A stretch of 64,000 nt of DNA from Takakia lepidozioides (lineage: Eukaryota; Streptophyta; Takakiopsida; Takakiales; Takakiaceae). The DNA lies in the NCBI GenBank assembly GCA_030704615.1, contig CM060733.1, positions 75,678,907 to 75,742,906 on the forward strand. The letters run 5' to 3'. Of the stretch, positions 31,439 through 44,143 are shown one piece after another. Numbering within the stretch: the stretch's first letter is position 1; the number at the start of each line of letters is the position of its first letter. The notes beneath the pieces are model-generated. The model had not been told where the DNA came from. It saw only the letters and a program-made list of their open reading frames with translations, and ran no database searches. The position numbers and the translations under genes are program-made.

Positions 31439-34037
31439 ATGGCTTCCGCACTTCTGCGAGGGAATTTCTCTTACAGCAACATGGCTTCCTCCGAAGCGGA
31501 GTTTTACTCTGTGGAGAAACTAGTACCTTTCTCGAAAGAGACCGATGACAATGGTTTTGCAATTGCAGAGGAACATCTCTTATCAACGCGTTTCGAGTTC
31601 CAGTATGGTACTGTGTGGCTCGAAAGAGAGGTTTACGGTGTCGATGGGAAGTTGATGAAGTATGCTTTCCAGAAACCGGATGAAAACGCACTTATGAGTC
31701 AGTGGAGAGTTCCTCCAGGAAGATACAAGGTCCTTAGAGCTCCTCGCGCGACAGTCGATTGGTTCATATGTGACTTCCAAAAATTCCTTTTGTGGTTCCT
31801 TCTCCGGTGGTCGTGAACATTAAAAACCAGGTGAATGCATTGAGGATGGGCTCTGCTAACAGAGGTTACGTTGATAACATTTTCGAGTTGAAGCGACGGA
31901 GCAGGTATGACTACATTCAAGAGAGAGTGTTCCCAGGTCAAGGGTCAAACAAAGTGTACCTTTTCAAAATGTCCACAGCCGGGGAGGGCAGCAGAGTCAG
32001 TCTTGTGAAGCGCATGAAGAAGGGTGGCGATTTTCAGAACTGTTTCCTTATGTTTGATCACGTCAAACGAGTGAAAGACTGACTACAATGGCGTGTCATG
32101 TTTACGATCCTTTCTACCAGCGAGTCATGACAATTGCAGTGTGTGACATGCAATCAGAGGATGCGGATTTGCAGCAGCTAATGTGGAGAAGTCTCATTGG
32201 CTTTATGGACTCCCAAGGTGTCCCATCTCCAAATTTTGCCGGATTTATGGCCGACAGTGCTCAAGCGAATTTCAATGCTGTTCGCATTGTGTTTGGATCA
32301 AGAGATTCAAATGTGCCAATGCCAGGAAGAGAGTGAACATGTCTTTTCCATTGGACCCAGTCCCTTGAGAAACATACAAAGGCAGACATCAAACCGGAAA
32401 TGCAGCCTATTCATCTTAGGCTATGCAAACAATACAAAGATGCCAAAAGCATGGCAAAGGCGAATACATTGTTCCAAACAATTCATGCCCGATGGTTCTC
32501 ATCTGGGGCTGCATCAGAAGACAATATGAGAGCGCTAGAAGACTGGCTGACATTTTGGCACTTCCGGTACAGACAATGGGGAGCATGCATGACAACGGTG
32601 CATGCATTTGAGAACTTGCAAATTTCATCAAGTTTGTATCCATTTCCAATCATGTCAGTTGTGGTGGGGTGTGCCTGTCCTCTTTCTGATATATGTTTTT
32701 CCATTTTGCAACACTTCTCAATTGAGGAGATGGCGGACATGCCCTCTTGCAATCTGGCGGAGACAGTGCACAATGTATGGTTGCAGCAATCTGGAAAGCG
32801 GGGCCGGGATTTGTATGTGGCGACGGCAGATGATCTGATTCGAGCTCTACTGCAACAGACGAGATATTGGGAGTTCTTGCGGGGTGGCGTTGGTGGCAAG
32901 GGTCCAGACAAGTCCGAGTTGATGTTGCGAGTAGCAAGAAGATCAGGGGATCCGAACAAGATTGCTAGGGCTGTCAGCATGTGTGCGGAAGGAACTCCAC
33001 TGGTGTCCAGAGTTCCCCATCTAGAGGGTGAGGAGAGATTCGGGTCTTATAAACAGAAATTGAACACCCCTCCTGGGTCGGATGCAAACTCCCACAGGCC
33101 AAGCAGAGACAACTTCTCCATGCCGCGTGTTCCATTTCATCAGAGGTTCATTTCCGGCATATCCAGTGCGGACGATCCTTTGTCACAAAGCCAATGGCAG
33201 CTATCGCCCACAGTGAGTGTAATGGGGCAGGAGGCAAACGTACTCCCCCATGTGGTGGAGTCCATGTGCCCCGACAAAGTTTGGCACATAGAACGCACCA
33301 CTGCTGGGTCTCGAGTGAAGTGCACGGCAATCAGAGCAACCAATCGTGCGAAATGCAAGTCCTCCAGATCCAGAGGCAAGGTCCGCACTCCGGCTCCGAC
33401 CTTCACTGGTTTGTTCACGCCTTATGGACAAGCTGAGGCGAAGAACCACAAATTCTGGTTCTGCCCTGACGACTGTGGTAGGTGCGTGTGTGGGACTGTG
33501 CGACCATCGGTTGTCATGAAGCCTCCTCCACCAAGCGTTTGGCCTATGAAGGTGGGGACACATCTCACAACTCACGAGATTGCCATGTTGGAGGAGGCGG
33601 GCTTCTCCCTTTAGCGAGCCCCCTCTGTACATGCAAGTGCTTCTACTTCAACAAGTTATTGAGTGCCACCACCCAACGCTGATGCATGGCCAACAAAACG
33701 AAATGGGAAGCTGGTTTGTCGTTTCCCTCCGACTGCCGAGCATTTCGGCAAGGTGGAATCCGCTCAAATGCTTCAAGGTCGTGTTACAGGCACTACGGAA
33801 GTTCTACATCCCGGGTATGGACGAATCTACATTATGATGACCTCTACATCCGCTATGCACGACCGGTTGTACGACATCACAGTTTCAAATTTCCCCAACT
33901 GCACCCGTCCTGATTTTATTGGCATGCTTACAACAAGTTTGAGAAAGACAGGAAAATTTATACCCTGCAAGCATCTGTATTTTATCTTCTTGAAAATAAT
34001 GGTTTCTGATCCCAGACGCGACATCTTCATTCACTAG
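31439..34037 (+). pseudogene. Mutator-like (MULE) transposase, nearly readable
   Basis: A long transposase in three frames. An N-terminal part is at 31439-31780 (FEFQYGTVWLEREVYG). A one-base shift leads to MFDHVKRVKD at about 32075. A second shift leads to MACHVYDPFYQRVMTIAVCD and FMADSAQANFNAVRIVFGS. From 32088 to 34037 everything stays in one frame, broken only by single stops at 32334-32336, 33612-33614 and about 33660; after the first stop CLFHWTQSLEKHTK continues at once. The C-terminal part has a Cys/His-rich stretch and a SWIM-like finger with one Cys changed (CTRPDF...CKHLYFIF). Asp residues in VCDMQSED and MADSAQAN fit a DDE core. It is related to the fragment at 11.2-11.8 kb. No terminal inverted repeats were found. 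Confidence 0.75.
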
Positions 34038-34409
34038 GCCACCATGAGTTTCAACGAGGTGAATACACTTATGCAGCGGGATAAGAGCACATAGCATCCG
34101 CTTCACTCTAGTCATTTGCAAATTCCATTACTGGATTTCACAAGAGTTGAAACTTGAACTTGATGTCCCTTCATATATGTGGTGCCAATGCAGCCTCCAA
34201 TTATGTTGTGCAATGTGTGCCATTTCTTTCTTGTGTGTAATCGTTCGAAAATAAATGGAATGGATGCAAATGCTTTCACAAGTCGTTCCTGCATTTTAAT
34301 TTCTGGCGTTTTGCATGAATGAATGCCATGGCTATAGGCCCCTCGGCTATAGGTGCTCTATGTTTCTGATGACATGGCATCTGGCAAGTTGTCCAGATGC
34401 CACGTTATT

Positions 34410-34578
34410 CTGACGACTGCCACGTCAGCCGGATATTGACACGTCAGCAGGCCCACGCCACATCAGCGCGACCCCACGCTCACGCCACATCAGCTGGTGT
34501 GAGCCTGTGCTCACGCCACATCACCTCCGCGTGAGCATACGCTCTCACGCTCACACTCATGCTCACGCGGAAGTCACG
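34410..34578. repeat. CACGTCAGC / GCTCACGC repeat tract
   Basis: Short motifs CCACGTCAGCC, CACGCCACATCAGC and GCTCACGC repeated about a dozen times in irregular order. The tract ends exactly where the reverse transcriptase reading of the Ty3 element starts, so it marks the breakpoint of that element. Confidence 0.7.
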
Positions 34579-37500
34579 TCCCCATCTTTCTTACCAACCG
34601 GGACAATTGGACTGGCCCAAGGAGAAACTGAAGGCTTTAATCACGCCAGCATCAAGCATTTTCTGGACTTCTTCTTGGATTACAGCACGTTCCTTGACAC
34701 TCTCTCGGTAAGCAAATTGTTTAATAGGAGCCCCTTCAGTGACAATGTCATGTTGAAGAATAGGAGTGCGCCCTAAATCAGTGGATCCCAAACTGAAAAC
34801 ATCTAGATTCTTGGCAATAAGCATTTTCACTTTCATTCTCTACCCTGAGGAGAGAGTTGTGCCCAACTTGATTTCAGATAAAACCTTGGTGAGGGCCGTC
34901 TTACCTTCTGGGCTGAGATCAGGGACAGGTGGTGGTGCAACTGCAACAAAAGCATCAACAAGGGGCCCATGTTGGATGCCTATGGCCTCAAGTCCAAAGC
35001 CAGCTTGGACCTCTTGTATTTCAGCAATGGGCAGAGCAGTGATGCGAGCCAGAACCTGTCCCTTTTTAATAGTCACAGGGAAGGGCTCAGGATTAGCAAT
35101 CAAGATCTTGACTTCTTGCCTATATCCTCTATCTGAACATAAGTGGCCACCAGGCAATGCTTAAGGGCAGTCAATCTACTCCATCCTTCAGCTTCTAGGA
35201 AATGAGCAGCTGGACACAAGAAGGCCCGACCAGACTTGACCACCTTCTGGGTCAAGGCAGGGATGGTGATGTTGAGAGGTCCGCACGTTTGAGTAGAATT
35301 CTTTGGAATAGCTATGGGCACCCCGTTGGAGTGAGAGTTCTGCTGTACCTCCTTTACCAGGGCCTGAACTCTGGACAAATTGGCTGTAGCAGACCCAGCC
35401 TTGATCTTTACTGCTTTCAAGGGAACCACTACTTCATGCCCTTCTCCATTGTTAAAGCGAAGGGAGTAGTCTGCTAAGCTGATGGTGGCACCAGCTCCAG
35501 TCATCCAGTCAAGGCCTAGAAGGAATTGATCTCCAATGGTGACTATACAGGTCACCACAACCTCATTTTTATGAATTCTGATGGGAACAGTGACTAGTCC
35601 TAGGGGCTCATACCTGGATCCATCTGCAATAAGCACCTCAATACTTGTGGCAGGGCATAGTTTAAGACCAAGAACTTTCACAATACTTAAAGGTATAGGA
35701 AATATAGTGCATCCAGTATCAACCACACAGGGAAAGCTGAGCTCGTGGATATGGCACTGGGCCATGAGGGGACTGATCTGCTGGCGAGCAGTCTGTCAAC
35801 TGAGAGGACAATGCGAAGCTTTAAAGTTAGTAGATAAAACAGCTTGAATCGGAATAGAAGAAGTAGGGTTGGTAGATGATGGACCTCTTGCCCCCTTCCC
35901 AAGAGATCTCTCTAGTTTAAAGGAGGGGAAGAGCCATTAGTGTCTTCTTGTTCTTGATCAGCTCTGGTAGCCCTGCTCTGTCTGGACAATGCTTCGTTCA
36001 GTGTTCAAAGGACCCACAAATGTAACAGGCAGCACGATTACCCTCATAGGCTTGTCCAGTCTGGGTTCGACCTCTATTGTTACCACCTGTTGTTCCTTGG
36101 CCATGTCGAGGCTGCCACCTCTGTTGATGAGCCTGCATGGCAGCAAACTAAGTGGACACAGACTCACTAAGACTTCCCACAGTATTAGCCAATCCCTGAA
36201 GAGTAAAATCATCAGCTTTGTATGTCATAGCAGGAGGAACATAGGATGAGGATGTTGCAGACATGCCAAGCTCTAAGCCCATGGGAGCTTGAAACTTGGC
36301 ATGATAAGATTAATTTCTGCTAACATAGTCTTGTCATTGACAAAATAATGTCGCTGAGCCCAATTCTGAATAGTGGAAGGCAACCCAAGGAGAAAATACC
36401 TTTTAACCATACGATCCCTCTCTGCCGGGTCTATTATATTTTCAACAGCAGCAAATCTAAGATCCATGTAATATTTCCACAAGGATTCCCCAGGTTGGTG
36501 TCTTGGCCGAAAGCTTGGTAAAGCAATCCAGAGGCCTCTCAGGAGGTTTGAACAAGGTCTTTGCCCATTCCACCAGAGTTGCCCAGTTGAGGCTAGGATC
36601 ATCCATGACAGCTGCATGCAGTAAGTCACGAGCTGGTCCCTTCATGCTCATCCTAAAGATCGCCATCTTGAAATTCTCAGGCACTCCATTGACACTAGCA
36701 ATGACTTCAAACATCTGAAGATATCTATCAAAGTCTTCTCCCATGGTGTATTCTGGGTAAGGTTGAGTGGTCAGCTGGGGGATCAGCTGACAAGGCAGGC
36801 TATGGTTGATGTGACCAGGGAGGACAGACCCATGAATAGGGCAACAGGGAATTATGGGAGCAGCACTACCATGCACATATCCAACATTAGATGCAGAATT
36901 ATAACTCATACTATTATTGTTGGCTGATCCTGTAGTAGCTGAAGCTGACAGACGTGACACCACCATGCCTATGGGGAGAGCAGGTGTGCCACACTTGGCT
37001 GAGCAGTAGGGTTAGTCGACTGCAAGTGGGTTTGTGGCATTCCACTCATGGGAAGAGTGGATGCCACTCCCACCGGTTGTGTTGACACAGATCTTATACT
37101 GCTAGGAGGGATATTGCTAGCATGCATACCCATGGACAGGCTAGAGACAAGGTGTGGTGGCACCCCAGCCTGTGGAGCAGGGAGAGCCTCCACTGATTGG
37201 CCTGCGATGGCAGGAGTCGGAGCAGCAGACACACTAGAGGGCCCTTGCATCATGACACTCCCACCTTGAACAACACCATGCACGTTCAACACAGGAAGAC
37301 TACCCACATGCATACCTGAATTTACAAGCAACAAATTCCCTCCCCCGAGAGTGGGACTAGGGAAACTCACAACAGACAACACACTAGGACTCAAGTTAGC
37401 AACTTGGGCTGGCATACTGCTTGTAGTAGCCCAAACATCCAAACCAGACCCTTCGACCCCCTGAACATGAATATGATGGGAGGGTAGACCGCTTAATTCC

Positions 37501-39050
37501 CGAGCCAGCGTAGGCTCGGTCCGTCTAGCCACCAAGGCCTCATCACGCCGGTCATAAATAGAAAGGCCCTCGAGGGTGGCTATCCCAGACCCCTCATCAG
37601 CCAATGTAATACCAGTTGGGGACTCTACAACTGCTCCCATCGTCCCAACATTAAAAAATCCATCATCATTCACCATGAAATTACCTGCCTGCAGGTTGTC
37701 TGGTCCCTCATTCACTTCTACTACATTTTCGGCCAGCGGCTCTCCTGAATTATTCATGGACCTCTGTCTTCCGGATCTCAACCAAGTAGTTCTAGAATCA
37801 CCTAGCATACAAAAAACGAGGTTGGATTGGAGGCATAATCTTTAAGCAGCAGGGATATGGAACGTGGGCCGAGCACTTGACGAGCTGTCTTCTGGAACCC
37901 AAGTGGAACAATACACCACCCTCAGCACCTTGTGTGACTGTAACTCGTAGATCCCCAACGCCAGCCACTCCCAACCGTTAGCTCCTTTGAGCCAAAAACC
38001 AACGCGGGTGGTGCCACCCTCTCTCCAGGTGCGTGAAAGCACAGTCGAGTTTGAACAGTCACTCAATCTCTGAAATGCACTCGGGCGAACCACTTGCTGT
38101 GAAGCAAAGGTAGTACCCACACCCAAGACCACTAGATCACACGACTGCACTATCGAGGTCCCACCCTTCAGACCATCAATTAACTGTGAATAAGTAGGTG
38201 CCAAGGCGCAGGGCCGGAGCTGAAACCGTAGTGCCCTCAAGACCAAAGCCCCCGTGCCTTGTAACATTAGCGACAACCAACTTCGCCCTACCACACTAGG
38301 GCCATGATGAAGCTCCGCACTTCGATCACCAGAAAGAGGTAAATACAAGCCAACTTCCAACCAGGTCAATTCACAATGGTGCAGAAAATGCGACTTGATC
38401 ATCCTGGACGGCAGAAGCTCTTCGTTGCGTAGCTCAAATTCGCGTTTGGCAAGCTGTCTGGCTCTGGATACCACCGCACCAGGCTCAAGTAAAGGTCGTG
38501 TGAACATGGCCTCGTGATGACTGGTTAATGCAGCAAGATCACCTACAATAGCTCTCTCTACACGCTCAAACCAAAGCTGATCTTCGTCACATATCTCACA
38601 CAAAGATCATCCACTTCCTGTGACAACTCAATATGTCTCTCTAATTCTGCTGCTTGCTGCCTACTTTCGAAATATTCAGGGCCTGGATCCACAAAGTTGT
38701 CAAAATGTTAGTATTCCGGGTCACAGCTATCTAGAGAGTTGTCAGACTTCTCAAACCTTGGTGACCACGCCTCTGCCTCCCCCAGATCGTTATAATCACT
38801 ACCACCAGGAGAACCCAATGAAACAACAAGGGCTTGAACGCAAGCAACAGGCTCAGGAAGTGGCGACGCTGGCAATGCAACACTGCCAGGCCGCGCGCCG
38901 TTGGTAGTGTTAGCAACAACAAGAACGTCAGTAGGGTGAGAAACAACGGGAGGAGCAACAATAACAACACCAGCAGAATGAGAAGCGGCAGCAGGGTCAG
39001 CCTCTACACTAGGATTAGCTTCAATAGCAAATGCCACGCTAATGTCCAAA
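34577..39050 (-). mobile_element. Truncated Ty3/gypsy-type retrotransposon (gag, protease, start of RT)
   Basis: Read on the minus strand, an N-terminal gag-like region (39049-36970) lies in two or three frames without a known domain. Then comes a retrotransposon gag domain (36966-36273: EYTMGEDFDRYLQMFEVIAS, RMSMKGPARDLLHAAV, LGLPSTIQNWA). A CCHC knuckle follows at about 36027-35987 (CYICGSFEH, a stop, TKHC), then an aspartic protease at 35765-35100 (FPCVVDTGC and FLLGLDWM). The start of reverse transcriptase is at 34836-34577 (LDVFSLGSTDLGRTPILQHD, VQKMLDAGVIKA and, one base shifted, SPWASPIVPVGKKDG). RNase H, integrase and LTRs are missing. Frameshifts and stops show it is inactive. The dispersed repeat at 39060 lies directly upstream. 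Confidence 0.85.
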
Positions 39051-39059
39051 CCCGAGAGG

Positions 39060-39425
39060 CCCCGGCCCTAGTGCTTGGTACCGTTGGAAAGCACTCGACG
39101 AGGAGGGGTGCACGGGCTTGGTCTCATAATTTTTGGACCTACGGTGTGGGAGATGTGGAATTCCAAGTACTTTTGGTCACTGGAAATTCACGAAAAAGAG
39201 CAAAATCGGCATTCCTGGGACAATGGTTGGAGCCTCGATAGGAGAGATCTCAAGAAAAAGGTCTCCGGTTCAAATGTGGTCGTAGGCTCTATGGAAAAAA
39301 ACGATGAGATATGGCTAAAACAAATTTCAAGTACTTTTGGTCGCTGCACAATAATTGGAGCCTCGACAGGAAGATATCAAGGGAAAGGTCTCCGGTTCAA
39401 ATCTGGTTGTAGGCTCTGTAGAAAA
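39060..39425 (+). repeat. Dispersed repeat family, two copies
   Basis: A long copy (39060-39300) and a shorter one (39328-39425) share TTTTGGTCGCTG, GGAGCCTCGAYAGGA and GGTCTCCGGTTCAAAT. The first part matches 8131-8310 (CTTGGTACCGTTGGAAAGC, GGACCTACGGTGTGGGAGAT). Its place at the 5' edge of the Ty3 element makes a link to that element likely. Confidence 0.8.
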
Positions 39426-40302
39426 AAAAATGATTAGATATGGCTTGCTTCATGTATATTTCACTCGTTTCGTGGGACCTTGATAGGGAGGCTGGGCTCT
39501 GAAGAATAACAATTTTGAGCTAGCTGATCCGGCAGAAAAGTCGGAATTGCCTCCCTGTTGCATTTTAACAAAGGGGATTACTTCCCTGCAGGTAATCTTT
39601 TCGGGTTTTCAGCCCAATTCTTAACTATGGGGGAGACCAGCCTGCAGGTAATTCCTTTGGACAGATTGTGGTTGGGGCCAATATGTACCTCTATTTGCTC
39701 CATTTTTTAACCTTCAGTAAATGGCATGGTTTCTTGAGGTGGTTCCATTATGAGGAATGGCTGGTGGACGTAAGGAGGCACTGGCGGACCCTGTGGAGGC
39801 TTGCATGGGGCCTTGGAGGCCAAGTTTCATGAGCTCGTGGATGGCGGTTTGAGGAGTGTCTACAGTATGCTCTCATGGTCATGCAAGTGAGAGAAGAGAG
39901 GAAAAAAGAGGGTGTTGGGATGAGAGTGTGCTGGGGATAGGCATTGCTTTAATTTCCCTTCCTCATAGCTTTCCACCTTCTTTGTAGGCCGAGACATTTC
40001 CGTAGGTGAAGGCAAGAGTTAGTCCAGGTTTGGGCTGGGGTGTCCTTGCAGGAGTGACACTCTGGAGTTATTTTTGGTGTGGGGGAGTTGTTGTTTTCAT
40101 TCTTGTGTTTGGATCCCCTCCACACCTGCATGCTTGATTGTGCGCCATGCTAGTTTTGTGTGGGCGCTTGATTTTATAGGTTGTTGACTCGGGCTTGATC
40201 GCCAATCCAACCCTCGAGCATGCTGTCGATGGTGAGGCTGGGTTGATGACCAGTCAGACCATCTTTATTTCTCCTGTGGTGGGGTTGGAAGTGATGACCT
40301 GC
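39426..40302. other. No recognisable gene
   Basis: Unassigned DNA. One short direct repeat is seen (CCTGCAGGTAAT at 39585 and 39641). Open frames stay below 65 codons. Confidence 0.4.
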
Positions 40303-40680
40303 ATGCTTTTGAATCAATAGGGAGGGATATGAACTGAGGGATGTGAACTTATTTGTCTGCACAATAGTTTCTCAACACGAAACTCTTCTCTGACAATGTT
40401 TTTGTTCAAAAACCTGCATTGCTTTTGAACCAATATGGAGCGATACGGACTGAGGTTGAATTGCTTCGCCATAACAAAAGAGTTTCTCAACACGAAACTC
40501 TTTTCTGACAGTGTTTTTGTTCAAAAACCTGCATTGCTTTTGAACCAATATGGAGGGATGCGGACTGAGGTTGAATTGCTTCGCCATAACAAAAGAGTTT
40601 CTCAACACGAGACTCTTCTCTGACAATGTTTTTGTTCAAAAACCTGCATGCTTTAGACCAATATGGAGGGATACGAACAG
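40303..40680 (+). repeat. Array of the 113-bp repeat, about 3.5 copies
   Basis: Units with AGTTTCTCAACACGAAACTC, TTTTTGTTCAAAAACCTGCA and ACCAATATGGAGGGAT follow each other with a period of about 113 bases. The first unit is the most diverged. The orientation is the same as the single copy at 28861. Confidence 0.93.
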
Positions 40681-41329
40681 TTGCGACGACCGCTACTGGT
40701 GGTCGCACAATTATTATTTTAAAAATAGGTGCGACCACTAGGAGGTTGGTCCCCTTGCACCTGTATGTATGTTTGGAGAGGCAGATGAAAAGCACATGTA
40801 TCGACTCCCCATGGATTTGTGAAGGGGAAGATGAATGTTGGGAGCTGCACCTGGCCTTTGTGGCTTTCGAAACCATAATAGGAAATCAACAATGTAAAGG
40901 TAATGACGAAACACAAACACACGCACAACCACCAAACCCTTTCTTGGGTACACATATTCCACCATTTTTATTTCTGTACACGTATGCATGTACTCAAACT
41001 GAAACATGGATATCCATGGAAATATACTACACATCATGTGACAGAAGTTATAGCTGTACCTAGTTCCGTCTGGCACGACGACGATGGCATGATCTCACGC
41101 CTAGTACAAAATCTTCGTCCCTACTCACTTCACCCCCGTTCCCATGATCAGTGCTAGAATCATGATCTCCATCTGTTCTTTCATTTCCAGAGGCAACTGG
41201 CCGTTGGACCTGTAGTCATCCTCGGAGTACGTTCAGTTGTCTCTCTGGTCAATTTCCACTCCTATCATGAATACCATCTAGGGTATCAGACATGTTCACA
41301 GGTCGGTCATCAACAAAAGGTTGCACAAT

Positions 41330-41775
41330 TCTCTGCCGTTTCTGGGCTTGTCCCGGATTTTGTGGTGGCCTTGGAGCAGGTATTGTATGAAGAAGGCTAC
41401 TCGCATGTACATCAGAGGGGCCGACATGAGAGGAAGGGGCATGAGATGGACCAGTGAGGGTCGAGGGAGCACGGTTCACATGCGGACGTCGTCAGGCCAG
41501 ATGAAACGACAATGGCCGGTCGTCGTCATCCGATGGTTCGACTTGCAGAAGTCCCGCAACAGAAGAAGCATCTCCCAGGATCGGAGTAGCGATGGAAGGA
41601 ATTACATGAGGGGGAGAGAGACTAGATGGACCAGCATGGGATGGACCGGCTTGAGAAAGAGAAACATGAGACGGAGCGGCGTGAGATGAAGCACGGTTCA
41701 CAGGGGCACGATGTCAGTGAATGAATGACAACGGCCGGTTGTCATCATCCGACGATTTGACCTGCACATCTCCCG
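41330..41775 (-). repeat. Tandem duplication, about 222-bp unit, inside Ser/Pro-rich frames
   Basis: AGCACGGTTCACA recurs at about 41469 and 41691, and the following CGACAATGGCCGGTCGTCGT returns as CAACGGCCGGTTGTCATC. On the minus strand both units give similar Ser/Pro/Gly-rich proteins (MNRAPSTLTGPSHAPSSHVG and MNRASSHAAPSHVSLSQAG) with a shared DDRP piece, and a third frame begins MSEESASEVQSSSNDD at 42066. These may be N-terminal exons of a transposon gene. No domain is recognised. Confidence 0.5.
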
Positions 41776-43046
41776 CAGTCCGTGGAACTCGTGGTGGGGG
41801 AGAGTTGACCTCAACTTCATTGTTGAGAGTGTGCTCCACTGGGGGAAGGGGGTCCGCAATTGGGATGACACCATGTCACAGTTCATCAACAACAAGGTCA
41901 TCGAAGGATGGATGCATTGCAGCATCATCGTCGTTAAATTCATATAGGTCATGTGGAGGATTGCCCACATCATCAGACCCATCCCAACCGTTGGAGTCGG
42001 AGTCCCTCGCGCGTCGATGTCATCATTGCTGCTAGATTGGACCTCTGAGGCAGATTCTTCAGACAACAGATTCTTCTCGTACCATGCAGATGCATCACTT
42101 GCTATCTTCTCTCGTAGTAGCCTATAATTCGTGCAAACGAGATAACAGAGTGCGGGTGCTGCAGGTAGACGCCCTACGAGGGGTCAAGATATCTTTTCTG
42201 AGCATTTGCCATACCAAAGACGGGATGGTGACATGATGTCAAACAAACGAATGAGTAGCATAACAGTCCGGTCTAGGTGTTATGATGTTTTCCTGCTTCC
42301 GCTGCGGCTCATGTAGCATCGAAACTAGGCTAACGGGTTGTCTGATCAAGAGGGAACATATAGATTTACCCCGGGTGGTGAAACAAGGCCCCCATTTCTA
42401 CTTTACACCTTCTTCTTCAACCTATTGATTCGGTGTCTAGTGTTTTTTTAAGAAGATCTTCTCAGATCTATCAACATAAAGTTGTGCATGTAAGAATGAG
42501 TGTACTCCCAAGACGTTGTTTGCCATTGTTTGCCGTGGCCATTGACCCTGCTCCTAGATTGTTTGGTCAACAAAGGTACATGCAGAATTCCCTTGGTAGA
42601 TTTGACGAGAGGGTCTGTCTGCTTAGAAAACCCCGGACAGTTTAGATTTTCAGAGAGAGGGAGGGAGACAGCTGCAATACAGCTTGGTTTTGTCATGGGT
42701 TTTCAATTAGGATAGTGGGTACAAATAGGCTACCCCCACTGAGTTTAAATTCAGTCTATTTTGCCCTCTCATCAGACTCGACCCTGAATGCATGAGGGAT
42801 GGTATTTTGGACCAGGCAGTGTACATTTTTTAATATGAAAATGGATGTGGGTCATTGCAAGGTTGCCAAAGCATGACGTTCCATGCATTCACAACATCGG
42901 ATGCCAAACATTTTAAGGCACTTTGGGCCAAGGTCTGTATGCGTTCACAGAATGCCGGCCTTCCAGTACTTTTGCCCGACCACTTCTTTTTTTGCCTAAG
43001 TTCCAACTCTATGGGGTGGAGGGGCTTGTGTTAGGCTACTCAAAGC

Positions 43047-43946
43047 GTGCAAATGAAGGGGGACCTGAGGCTGTGGCTCCTGCTGCTGGTCCACCTACGA
43101 CATGGGTGCAACAAGGCCCGAATGGGCCATGTGGGTACAGTCCACAGGCGGGCACACGTGGCTGCAGCAAGGACCGCCTACCTGGCAGCAGCCCATGGCC
43201 CCACCACCCACAACCAATTCATGGTCATGGATTCCAGGTGGGTCTAATGGAGGAGGTAATGGAGCATGGGTACAAGGAGCTGCCCAAACTTGGGCACCTC
43301 CTTGTGGCAGGCCCCCCTTTTAATGGTGGTCCTCCTCCATTTACACCCCCTCAGTGGTGATGATCACGATTCCACACAGCAAGGGGATGTGCATTCTGAG
43401 GCTGAAGACAAAAAATGTGTAAAGATGCAGGCCTCAAAGGCACAAGAAACTAATGCCAAATCCCGAAAGGCCGCTGGGCTGAAGCGGCACAAGGTACAAA
43501 TAAACTCTAACGGGGAAGTAGACCAGGGGTGTGAGGGAAATGATTACTGGCAGAGCTCCTTACAGGGACTGTGCATCAGATATCTTGATACTAACATTTT
43601 GCTAGCAGACAAGCAAGAAAGTCCCAGTGACATGGCCAAGGTTAAGGACGCCATGGACGAGGATTTTGAGTACTATCCTGAACCTATGAGCGTATCCAAG
43701 TTCCATGCAGCATGTGGGAGGATTGTAAAAGTGTACCGCCAAAAAATGAAGTTGGGGTGGAAGGCTGGAGGTTCACGCCCTCCGAGTGTAGAGTCCATCC
43801 ATTGGGATGCATTGGTGAAGTATTGGCAGTCCCCCAAGGGGCAGAAAGATAGTGAGAACATGAAGAGAGCACGATCCAGTGTTACCAACCCATCGAGGGT
43901 TGGAAGAGCAGGGATGGCTGGACAGGCAAGGCGCTTGGTAATATGA
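43047..43946 (+). pseudogene. Plant transposase (Ptta/En-Spm-like) ORF, 5' part broken
   Basis: The 3' part (43366-43946) stays open: a basic stretch (KSRKAAGLKRHKVQ), then DFEYYPEPMSVSKFHAACGR, and SVESIHWDALVKYWQSPKGQ with NPSRVGRAGMAGQARRL. The last two pieces correspond to the fragment at 29.2-29.4 kb and to the plant transposase domain near PF03004. After ARRL comes GTAATA, the same possible splice donor as in the relative. Upstream, three frames share a Trp/Pro/Gln-rich low-complexity region (WLQQGPPTWQQPMAPPPTT), and the frame has to change near 43330 to reach the 3' part. Downstream exons were not found. Confidence 0.5.
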
Positions 43947-44143
43947 ATACCTGCACCACATCTACTAGTATATGTATATGTCTATACATTTTTACATGGT
44001 CTATGTGCCGTGGAGGTGCTATGCGCCATGGCTGGGGCCACCAGTGAGTGTCCCTGTTGTAGCGTTGTTTCCCTGCCGGTGTCTTTGTACTGAACCTCGT
44101 GTGTGCGGAGAGCTTTGGTGGGCCAGTATAGATGGAGCCCGCA

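Noticed and set aside
40303-40680. Regular repeat array that might suggest a CRISPR-like structure
   Set aside because: The units are about 113 bases, head to tail without unique spacers, and this is a plant nuclear genome.
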